Of a stretch of 64,000 nucleotides of DNA, positions 44,701 to 52,700 are shown in pieces. The stretch comes from Bacteroidia bacterium (GTDB lineage Bacteria; Bacteroidota; Bacteroidia; Palsa-965). The stretch covers positions 124,001 to 188,000 of the forward strand of contig JALONL010000008.1 of assembly GCA_025454955.1 (NCBI GenBank), given 5' to 3'. The stretch's first letter is position 1. Each line of letters starts with the position of its first letter. Made by a program: the position numbers and the translations under genes. The notes below the pieces were generated by a model. It was not told the DNA's origin and ran no database searches. It saw only the letters and a list, made by a program, of their open reading frames with translations.

Positions 44701-45442
44701 GTGCAATGGTGCTTTTCACAAACATGCGCCGGTTAAATACCGATCCGCGTGTATCGAGCAGGTAAGTAAAAATTACCTGCCACTTGGTGTGCCTGAATGC
44801 GGCTTCGCTTTCGGGCACCACGGGTTTGCGGCGGTGCTGTACATCGAGGTGTGCGGCGTAGCGGAGAATGAAACGCGCATCGCCGGGTTCGAGCACTTCG
44901 ATGAGAGCGGCAAGCTGCTCATCGCTGAACTGATACACGAGGCGTTTAATTACATCGGCATTGCTGTGTTTGCGCAGCAGTTTTACCAATTCCTTCGGCT
45001 CGTGCGCAAGGAGTTCGCCCAGCCATTCATCGGGAGTTGATTTTTTGGCTTCGGTGCTCCACGAGAGTTCGCCGTTTCGCAAAAAATGCTGAAACTGCCT
45101 CAGGGTATTTTCCTCGCTGCGCATCACCATGCCGTTGCTTCCGGGTTGCGAGCGCAATTCGTTTATGGCTTCGGGCAGCGCGTTGCGCAGGGCCTGTGCG
45201 AGACGTTCGGGAAGTTCTTTTTCAATATCGTCGTAAGCAATATCGCCCAACTGCAAATCGAGCGAATCGAGCACGCAATGCAGTCCGGGCACATCGGCGC
45301 GGCGCAGTTCCTGCTCGAGTATTTGTTTGAGTTTGTCGTTAAACAGGTAACTCACGCGGGTTTGCAGGGTCCATGCTTCGCGCTGATCGGGGAAATCGAG
45401 CTCAAACACACTACGTCCTATGGCAAACACCTGCTCACTCAT
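41699..45442 (-). CDS. Contractile injection system tape-measure protein
   Basis: 1247 residues. Sets the length of tube and sheath in eCIS. N-terminal family domain 1-100 (HCVLDSLDLQLGDIAYDD, KELPERLAQALRNALPEAI) and C-terminal conserved segment (TNAGLVLLWPFLTRLFTRC ... PEYLLVLNKLLCGL). Between them an internal duplication: residues about 170-290 and 365-480 are alike (RGSVFNRRMFVKSTIAQLAAHYN versus RGSVFNTRMFVRSAIKQMAAHYN). An acidic low-complexity stretch (LFLKEEEENFSGEK, EEEDSATLIFSAEEGEE) lies near 715-790. Overlaps the baseplate gene by 8 nt and the ATPase gene by 13 nt. Confidence 0.92.
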   Translation of the reverse strand: MSEQVFAIGRSVFELDFPDQREAWTLQTRVSYLFNDKLKQILEQELRRADVPGLHCVLDSLDLQLGDIAYDDIEKELPERLAQALRNALPEAINELRSQPGSNGMVMRSEENTLRQFQHFLRNGELSWSTEAKKSTPDEWLGELLAHEPKELVKLLRKHSNADVIKRLVYQFSDEQLAALIEVLEPGDARFILRYAAHLDVQHRRKPVVPESEAAFRHTKWQVIFTYLLDTRGSVFNRRMFVKSTIAQLAAHYNMSYATLLAHFATAVREMMPQGGIMPALPQLLLELEMEEQEKNAEASGTAPQESMLVVLSRYLLYGSLPAQQKLTLAEFAKAVSQLPFQEPRKLAVVLRRSGSFDGVAERYLGLVREPARSQTIHALEPADAPFILGFIRTSADIQQRERITTLPQAEFMQQQWTLVFGYLLTDRGSVFNTRMFVRSAIKQMAAHYNTGYDTLISLFGRAAKQLHAQLPASLPLVLIELYSETEAEAQEEILPEKISVSPSEEPEQPLSLHYLAELFQYILIHGRLPWWAKQEEQHTVSGAGYLLEQLLPQPDLLRQSVAEIARHEAAFERLLHIAGDAMPKLLHIFALPQSEALELWLVQLEKQLAAIIPLQQRRTQLLQLWQGRLLQVMIHQQSGNAALVNWINEVWGELSIRSQSPAATVFQLLLDAAEALPASARLLLSGLLKQVYERAGNSVYDDAPHTPLQQQEEELWNDTELFLKEEEENFSGEKSGEGAEKIFSEKEQDIIEDAQGIKEEEDSATLIFSAEEGEEYERFLQRTRALRLRALQGLYNLLAVSDESTNQKGFSAAVLLSALAARFMQMFAWLTPAQAESLARNTLAGMPESQTAAASVVHGESVNTLLELLLGRDTPQSSELENVLHKIFRTPPQGWREIMAALLRIPQSRKRLAALLHGTTLLRVLATIAQSTQAGMPARQITPALQADMLELVRRIFPAQLTRLRELILRLALHTHAATMPASVWLSILLKALARNSSLAYDTLAQQLAAAANRYQSEWKSDLPRLLVLLGNPGYLARSSDNTLKRLRQLREKAAAEERKRTAELKQQQKQLTTETDEPLGVFVTNAGLVLLWPFLTRLFTRCGWLNGVAFTSEQNAYRAVHLLQYLVNTQQQQPEYLLVLNKLLCGLSKAKPVEKNIILTAEEKQIGEDLLAAVIKQWSVLGNTSIAGLRETFLERGGQILFTGQHAVLKVERKAFDKLLGRLPWSINLIRLPWMQQPLYVEWKT

Positions 45443-48400
45443 GCGTTTCGTAAAGTTCGTACAGCATATTTATGAGCCGGTGTGCCAGTTTATGTTCCTT
45501 CTCGCTGTGCGGCTGCGCGGGTGCGCCCGGGGCGTTCATTGTTTCATTTGCGGAGGCGGCTTTGGCTTCGCGCCAGGCAATGAATACGTCTTCCACTTCG
45601 CGCATTTTCTGCGCGGTGAGCCAGTAGTCGTAAATGGCAGTGTGTGCGGGCGCGTTTTTTTCGAGCAACATTTTCATCATCGAACGAAAATTCATGTTGC
45701 CGAAACGCGAAGTCCAGTCGGGCAGCAACACCGAAACGCGGAATGCGAAAAACGAAAGCGGGGGAATTTTTCCAAACCGATTTCTGATTTCATGTTCCAC
45801 GCAACGCTCGGCCGCATCGGGAAATTCGGCTGCACGCCTGCATTCGATTACTGCGGCGGCAATGGCTTTGTGTGTTTCTTCATCGCTATGAAAATGCTTA
45901 ACCGATTCGGCAATGAGTCCGTCCTGATCGGAAAGCTGAAACACGAATATGCGGCGCGAAGTATCAAAATACACCCTGTAATTTTCGGCCGAGCAGCCGC
46001 TGCCCAGCATATTACGCCCAAGTTCTGCCGCCTGGTGATTATCGTCGAAAGGCAAATGACTGAACATGATGGGCTGCCCCGAAAGACTTTTCAGTTTTAC
46101 CTCGCAGGTAATATCGTCGGCGGGCGGACGCAAGGCTACGTGTTCGATTACGTGCATGCCTTCGCTGTCCACGTTCAGTCTTCGTATCAATGCGCAGAGA
46201 TCGAGAATGGCCTCCACCGCTTCGGTGTTGGAATCGAAAAGACCAATTCGTTTCCAGTGCGGCTCAATCCAGTCGGGATCGCGATATACCACGGTAACCT
46301 TATCGCTGTTTTCCGATTCGCTTCCCAAACTGTAGTTGTTGGGAATGTAGCCGTTGTGAAACATGCTCAGGTCGGGAATAAGTCCGCGTTTATTTATTTC
46401 TTCGAAAAAACCTTTGCGCTTATATCTTTCATAAATATCGGGCGAGAGCGGTTTATCATACCGCGCAAATTTCATGGCCTGCAATTTGTCGCGGCTTATA
46501 TAATCGTTGCTTCCCTGTGTGCGGTTTATTACTCCATATTTATACACCAGCCACGAAAGCGGCCTTATGCGGCTCGGGTAACGGTTTAAGGAATTTACCA
46601 TACCGAAACGCAACTGCACAATACGCTCAAACAGCGATACTGATTTTGGCTGAAGCAGATTGGCCGCCTGTCCGCGCCCGCCGGTGAGGTAAGGCACAGC
46701 CTTTAACGCAGCCGCTTTGCTGAGCAGTACGAGTTGTCTAAATTCCTCTTCGTTGGTAAAATACCAGTTTACATCTTCATACAAACTGGCCGGAATTTCC
46801 ACACCGAAACGGGCAAGAAGATGATCGAAAATTTTATTTCGCCGGTCGAAAACCGGATCGTTTTGCCGCATGATTAAGTCGAGCGCATCTTCAAAACTCA
46901 TGGCATCCATGTTTTGCTTCGAATGCCTGTTGCGTGGCGACTGTGCCTGATTCTGCATCGCACCCGACTGTACAATGAGGTTGCGGTCTGACTGGTTGTT
47001 ATGCGTAAGCGGCGAATTAGTTGCGGCATCGCGGCGCGCATGTATGGCGGGGTTGTATTCAATTTCTTCCTTACCCGGAATCGGCAATCCGAGTGCGGGA
47101 AAGTAAGAGCGTTCACTGTCCACATGCAGCGAAAAAAGTTCGGGCACGGCCGACAATTGTTTTAGCTGATTGGCCAGCAACTGTTCGAAAATGCGCAGGT
47201 AGCCTTTAAGCTGTTTGGCTAATGCACGGCGCTGTTCGGAGGTGTTGGCATAGCGCTCGGTAATTTGTCCGTCGTGAACGGGCACGGGCATATCGTTGCC
47301 CACGCCATACGCGCCCAGGCCGTAGATGGGCGGAAAATCGTATTGCATCGAGCGATAAAAATCCACATTGCGTTCGCGTCCGCGTTTGGTGGCAAACTCG
47401 TTAAGCACCTGCTGGTGCTGGCCCGGCACATAAGGTTTGGGCTGACTGAGCAGCAGCACGGCATAAATGCTTTGCACGGTGTCGGTATCGGTAAGCACCG
47501 GAATGCGGCTTTTGTAAAGCTCAATACCGAGGTTGCCTTTTTCGTCGGCCGTAACATCGAGCTGCGGCAATTCGTTTTCCGAAAGGCGGAACACACCAGC
47601 GCCCGCATCGCCGCCTTCTATGGAAAAGCGTGTAACGTGTTTCACGCCGGGCACTTCCTGTATGGCGCGTATGAGGCGTGCATAATGCAGGTGAGTAATG
47701 CGCGGGTACATTTCGTGTTCATCAATAAACCCGAATTTCAGCCGCGGGCCGTCGAAAATCTGCTCCATGGTAAAGCCCTTGTCGAGCATTTGCCTGAGCG
47801 TGTACATGCGCACCGGCCGCGAGAGCAGTTGCTGGAGTTTGAAAAACACGGCAGCCAGTGTTTCTTCGGTATTGATGTAATCGTCTATTTCAACTTTTGC
47901 GTTTACTCTTATTTTGCGGGGTTCCAGCACATCCACGCGGTCGAGGTCTTCGCTCAGGTTGCGTTGGGCGTGGAATACTTCTTTTACCCGGTTGCGCATG
48001 GCTTCGCGCAGTTCGGGTGTGTTCACTTCTTCGGTGTTTGCTTCCACCCCAATGCGGTAAAGCCCCGGCACCACGCCCGGCTGGGGTTCCTGTATTTCCA
48101 CCCAGGCATTGTTTACATTCTCCACATTGCCGATAATGATTTTGCGCCAGTCGGTAAGCGAAAGCGGGTGGCAGTGCATTACTTCATCGGGCGGAAAGAG
48201 CGTATCGTTGCCCTCGCCGCGAAACCGGGCATTGCCTTCGAGCAAATCCTGTATGTCGAAACCGGTGCGGTAGCTTAAATCGGTAATGGCGTAGCAAAGC
48301 TGTTCGAGAATAGTCACGCCCGGATCGTGCTCGTTGAAGTCGGTCCATTCGTCGCCCGCAAGCTGCTGAATATATTCAATGGCCGAATTGCGAAGGCTGA

Positions 48401-48455
48401 AAAAGTCCATGCCTTCGTACATATCGGGTTTTCGTTTAATAAACGATGCATCCAT
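45435..48455 (-). CDS. eCIS baseplate protein, Afp11/Afp12-like
   Basis: 1006 residues. Likely baseplate wedge component. The N-terminus RNSAIEYIQQLAGDEWTDF, then NEHDPGVTILEQLCYAITDLSYRTGF, is characteristic of the large eCIS baseplate J-like proteins. The middle has repeated alpha/beta wedge-like segments (DWRKIIIGNVENVNNAWVEI; IRAIQEVPGVKHVTRFSI). Length matches Afp12-type proteins. Ten nt after the 63-residue gene and overlapping the tape-measure gene by 8 nt, so translation is coupled along the operon. Confidence 0.88.
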   Translation of the reverse strand: MDASFIKRKPDMYEGMDFFSLRNSAIEYIQQLAGDEWTDFNEHDPGVTILEQLCYAITDLSYRTGFDIQDLLEGNARFRGEGNDTLFPPDEVMHCHPLSLTDWRKIIIGNVENVNNAWVEIQEPQPGVVPGLYRIGVEANTEEVNTPELREAMRNRVKEVFHAQRNLSEDLDRVDVLEPRKIRVNAKVEIDDYINTEETLAAVFFKLQQLLSRPVRMYTLRQMLDKGFTMEQIFDGPRLKFGFIDEHEMYPRITHLHYARLIRAIQEVPGVKHVTRFSIEGGDAGAGVFRLSENELPQLDVTADEKGNLGIELYKSRIPVLTDTDTVQSIYAVLLLSQPKPYVPGQHQQVLNEFATKRGRERNVDFYRSMQYDFPPIYGLGAYGVGNDMPVPVHDGQITERYANTSEQRRALAKQLKGYLRIFEQLLANQLKQLSAVPELFSLHVDSERSYFPALGLPIPGKEEIEYNPAIHARRDAATNSPLTHNNQSDRNLIVQSGAMQNQAQSPRNRHSKQNMDAMSFEDALDLIMRQNDPVFDRRNKIFDHLLARFGVEIPASLYEDVNWYFTNEEEFRQLVLLSKAAALKAVPYLTGGRGQAANLLQPKSVSLFERIVQLRFGMVNSLNRYPSRIRPLSWLVYKYGVINRTQGSNDYISRDKLQAMKFARYDKPLSPDIYERYKRKGFFEEINKRGLIPDLSMFHNGYIPNNYSLGSESENSDKVTVVYRDPDWIEPHWKRIGLFDSNTEAVEAILDLCALIRRLNVDSEGMHVIEHVALRPPADDITCEVKLKSLSGQPIMFSHLPFDDNHQAAELGRNMLGSGCSAENYRVYFDTSRRIFVFQLSDQDGLIAESVKHFHSDEETHKAIAAAVIECRRAAEFPDAAERCVEHEIRNRFGKIPPLSFFAFRVSVLLPDWTSRFGNMNFRSMMKMLLEKNAPAHTAIYDYWLTAQKMREVEDVFIAWREAKAASANETMNAPGAPAQPHSEKEHKLAHRLINMLYELYETHE

Positions 48456-48464
48456 ACGCCGCAG

Positions 48465-48656
48465 TTATTGCTGTGGGGTGGTAAAACCCTGTATGCCGTT
48501 TGCCGCGGGCTGTGAGCCGTTTGCGGTGAGCTGGGCATTGGCCTGTTCGTTGAGTTTGCCGATGAGTTCATATACTTCGTTGAACGGCAAGCGGCCAAGG
48601 GCTTTGAATATGAGGTTGGCCTCGTCTATGGTGAGGGTGAGATTTATTTTTTTCAT
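48465..48656 (-). CDS. Conserved small protein (EANLIFKALG-LP-EVYELIGKL motif)
   Basis: 63 residues from ATG 48656. MKKINLTLTIDEANLIFKAL and PFNEVYELIGKLNEQA match a small two-helix module seen many times in Bacteroidota phage-like and secretion loci, function unknown. The Ala/Gln/Asn-rich tail looks disordered. Leads the eCIS structural operon, 9 nt before the baseplate gene. Confidence 0.7.
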   Translation of the reverse strand: MKKINLTLTIDEANLIFKALGRLPFNEVYELIGKLNEQANAQLTANGSQPAANGIQGFTTPQQ

Positions 48657-48842
48657 GGTCATAATCTGCACTTTTAATCTGGCCCTGGGAGGCTGCGCCG
48701 TGTATGGGCGCGGCTGGTTTTAGTGGCGGTAATTAAAAGTAAGATTTGCGGGGGGATTTGGGGGGGAATTTGAAAGGCTGTTGATAAAATCGGGTAGTTT
48801 TGCGGGGGGGATTTGCCAATGGCTTTGATGGCGGCGTATGAA
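48657..48842. other. G-run-rich spacer between immunity gene and eCIS operon
   Basis: No gene. The plus strand has G runs at 48750-48755, 48760-48766, 48792-48794 and 48804-48810, with the direct repeat TTTGCGGGGGG-ATTTG near 48746 and 48799. It is the template strand for the minus-strand operon. No TAnnTTTG promoter was recognised on the minus strand. Confidence 0.5.
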
Positions 48843-49730
48843 TTATCTGTACTTCTCTGGTAAACGCGGGATAATTTCTTCTACCATGATTGGTTTAGAT
48901 GTATTGCTTCGTATGATTTTCCATTTCCTTTTTTCGGGGGTGCGAATGAGTGTGAGTACAATTTGGGGATCGAGTTTTACGATTAGGCGTTCCTGGTCGC
49001 CGGTGGTTGAATGAATGAGATCGGATTCGGGAATGGGGGAAAGTGTTTGTTGAACTATCACTTTTTGCTTGAATTCAGTTTCTTTAACTGTAGTTGAATG
49101 AACAGATATATTTTTATTTTGATGTATTCGTTCTTGAATTAACATAGCTAAAGGAGGATAATTATCACAAACGACATACTTTAAAGAAAAATCTCGACAC
49201 CTCTCCAATTCATTAACTGATTGTATAATTATATTTATATTATTTTCTATTGTATCTTTAGAGTGAGTTATTTCACTTTGTTGATGTGGAAACCTTCCAA
49301 ATAAATCCAGATTCATCTTTAAAGAAAAACTAATTATATTTTCATCGAAATGACAGTAAATGCTCACACAATCTATTTCATGAATAGTACCATTATCTAA
49401 TTGTCTAATGGTAACATATCCTTCAGCAAAACAAATATCCTGAACAAAATCATCAGTAAATGTTTTTTTAGTATGTAAAGATATCCAATCAGAAAGTGAA
49501 ATGGTCATGTCGTTTCTCCAGGAATCATCAAATAATGATAATCCTAGCGAGCGAATACCTATCCAATTTATATGGGATAATAGCAATTGAAATTCTTCCC
49601 AAAATATATTGATGGGAAGTGCACTAACACTTTTATTTGATTCAATATAAAGTTGTAATATCTCCTCACCTGTATTTAGTGAATCGATATTGTTTATGAA
49701 AAATTTTGACGCTATAAACGATTTTACCAT
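48843..49730 (-). CDS. Candidate immunity protein for the upstream toxin
   Basis: 295 residues, no signal peptide or membrane helix. MVKSFIASKFFINNIDSLN onward; Ile/Asn/Ser-rich with alternating strands (HEIDCVSIYCHFDENIISFSLKMN). Its ATG overlaps the toxin stop codon in ATGGTAA, so it is made right after the toxin. Codons are A+T-rich like the toxin tip and unlike the rest of the locus. These are the classical marks of an immunity gene in polymorphic toxin systems; sequence alone shows no known family. It might instead be a second effector or adaptor. Confidence 0.62.
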   Translation of the reverse strand: MVKSFIASKFFINNIDSLNTGEEILQLYIESNKSVSALPINIFWEEFQLLLSHINWIGIRSLGLSLFDDSWRNDMTISLSDWISLHTKKTFTDDFVQDICFAEGYVTIRQLDNGTIHEIDCVSIYCHFDENIISFSLKMNLDLFGRFPHQQSEITHSKDTIENNINIIIQSVNELERCRDFSLKYVVCDNYPPLAMLIQERIHQNKNISVHSTTVKETEFKQKVIVQQTLSPIPESDLIHSTTGDQERLIVKLDPQIVLTLIRTPEKRKWKIIRSNTSKPIMVEEIIPRLPEKYR

Positions 49731-52700
49731 GGCAAATTAGAAACATTAAGTTCAACAATTGATCCGTCATTCAAATGAATGAAAATTTTTGAAATTGTAC
49801 CATCATTTTTAAATGGCCTTTGCTTGTTTTTTGAAAACTGTGGCCAAAAGGAATTTTGTAACCATTGAGTATTACAATCCGAATATGGGTATTCAACATG
49901 TAATGTTATATTTTCCCATTTTTCGAAATTAATACTTTTATTCCATGGCAAATTGTTTTCTGCTTTAAAATTATTGCTTTTTGCTTTCACATAAGCCTCG
50001 TTGATTAGTTCACTAATTTGATTCCTTTTAGGAATCTCAACTCTTTTATAACTCAAGGGGGTAACTGAAGTTTCACTAAGTGCATCAATTGTAAAATAAT
50101 TTCGTTGCTTTGGATGAATAATGTTTTCACCCATAATCTCACCGACTTTTTCAGATAAAATTAGCTCTTTAGTGTCTATATCAATATGTGTTAAAGATGA
50201 ATCAACTTTAATTCTTTTATATCCTTCTAAATATCTAAGATTATTAATATGTAATTTTCTTAGTGCTTCCTCAAAATTCTTATTCTGAAAAACTAGTTTA
50301 TTGCTGACTTCGTTTTTCGATAGCTTGTTGCTGTCTGATTCATAATATTTCTTTTTATCAGCTTCCCACGATAACTTATTCCCCTCCAACAACTCCACCT
50401 CCTCCTTCGTCCACCCCTTCCTGCGCGCATACTCCAGCATACGCACATGCGCATCAATTTCCATCTCAATAATTTCACCACCCGTTAACACCCTGAAGCC
50501 GCTTATCCGATGCTGCTCCAAATGCATCAATTCCTCGATAACCTGCAACCGGTTTCCCGTATCGGAGAAAACAAGTGTGCCGGGCATACCGGGCACATCG
50601 TGCGGAATGTAGAGGGCTTTGGCGTTGTACTGGCGCAGTATAACTTCGGCTTCTTTGCCGGTGAGGATTTTGATGCCCTGCTTTTGGAGGTTGTCGAGCA
50701 GGCTGCGTAGTTTGGTGGGGTCAATTTGCCCGGTGGAGTTGAGTATTTTGCTTTCTATTTGGGTAAGCAGTGCGGCTTCGCCACGGGCTTTGAGGGCGGC
50801 GTATTCGGCGGGATCCATGCCGTGGTGGTTGGCCTGCAGGTCTTTGAGAAATTGCTCAAGCTGCGGCTCGTTCATTTGCTCAATGGCATTTTCGAGTTGC
50901 TGCTGAGTGTGCGAGGCCTGCACTGTACCGGGCTTCTGCGTGGGCCTGCCTGCAGGTGCGTGAAGCAATGAGGTTTCGTGCAGTGCGGCTTTTTCTAAAA
51001 GTGCGGCGCGGAAAAGCGAAACGGCTTCGAGCGTGGTGCGGCCGGCAAGGGCTTTTTCTGTGGCTTTGGTAATATCGGCGGCTTCGATACCGGCAGCATC
51101 GAGGCGAAGGAAAAACTGACTGAAATTGGCAGCCGGGCGGCTGAATTCGAGTTGAATAAAGTGAGTGAAATTAAATGTATTGCTGCCCCCGGCCATGCCG
51201 CCGTGAATTTTGCCCAGCATGGCTGCCACCTGTTCTGCCTCGCCACAGGTGCGTATAATACGGGCAAGAATGCGGGGCTGATATTCGCCAAACAGGTGTG
51301 TAAATACACTGAGCAAATGCGTATTGCCAGTCAATGTGTCCTGCAGGCGATAGGCCCCGGCGGTGTAAATTGACCCAAGCATGGGATCGGCAAGCAGTGA
51401 CTGAATGCTTTTGGGCAGTGGCATTAACGGGGTGCCTTTTTTGGCGGTAAGCAGGGCGTCGCGCGCAGCCTGCTCTTTTTCCATGCGCAGCAAAAACTCA
51501 CGGTTGGTAAGTTGCTTCGAAATACGCGCAGCCTCGGCCTCATTCACTCCGCGTTTGAGTAAAAGCTGATACGCCTGTTTTTCAATGGCGGCCAGCTTTT
51601 CAGCATCGGTTATTAACCGGCCCGACTTGTCGAACATAAGCAACGATAACCCTTTGCCTACCGCCCTGAAAGCACTTACGGCCTGCAATAGCGCAAGCTT
51701 GTCGAAGACCAATGCCACACTGTTCAGAATTACCCACATCAGCGAAGGGGCTTCTGCCAGCGAGTCTTTGTTGTCGAATCCGGTTCCTGATGCCGCACTT
51801 TTGAAACTGTATTCTTCTATGCTTTCGGCCAGCATTATGCCCGAAGTAACAGCAAGAGCAGCGGACAATAATATGGTGGGCGGGAAAAACAAACTTATTA
51901 ACCCCACTACAAGGTTAATAATCATTACGATTTCACTTGGCTCGTACTCCTCTTTTACCTGCTCCTGCCAGCCAGAGATAATTTGATAATATACTGTGCC
52001 ATTCACAAAACCCAAATCACTTGTGGTGGCTTCTACCAACTGATCGAAAAGCCATACCTTATCGGGATCATCACGAAGTTGCTCTCTAAGACTTTCAATT
52101 TTTTCGAGACGGTCATCGCGGATGGATTTGAATTTAGTAATAAAGTAAGATGTATCTTTTTTCTCTGCACGATCGGCCAGTATCAATACACTTGTATAGT
52201 TATATTCTTTTTCATCATGCGATTTGAACTCACGAGAATTGAGAATAACATGATTCTCGGCTATAGCAGCCAGCTTTTTATATAACTGTTGTTTCAGTCC
52301 GTCAATTTGTGCCAATTCTAATGATACATCACGATCATAAACCACTATTTCAGCTTTGCCAACAAAACGTGACGCGGGTGAAACAGTGAGTTGCAACATT
52401 CCTATTTTGCTTATCTCCGCTTTAAGTGTAGCAAGTTCCTCCATCAACTCAAACAATTCCGGCTTCGGCTTATCATCAACAGAAACATAACGATAATACT
52501 GGTTATTAATTTCTGCTTCCCGTTCTGCAATAAAATTAAATGTAGATTTATACAAATAGTTTTCATAAAACCCTTTGAAAGACGGGTTATCTCCCTGCGT
52601 AACGTTTGAGGCGGTAGTTTGTCCGTCGTTTATATGAGACAAGTATGTGTGAAGTGCCGCGCGAAAATCGGCATAGTTGGTAAATCTTCCGCCGTAAGGA

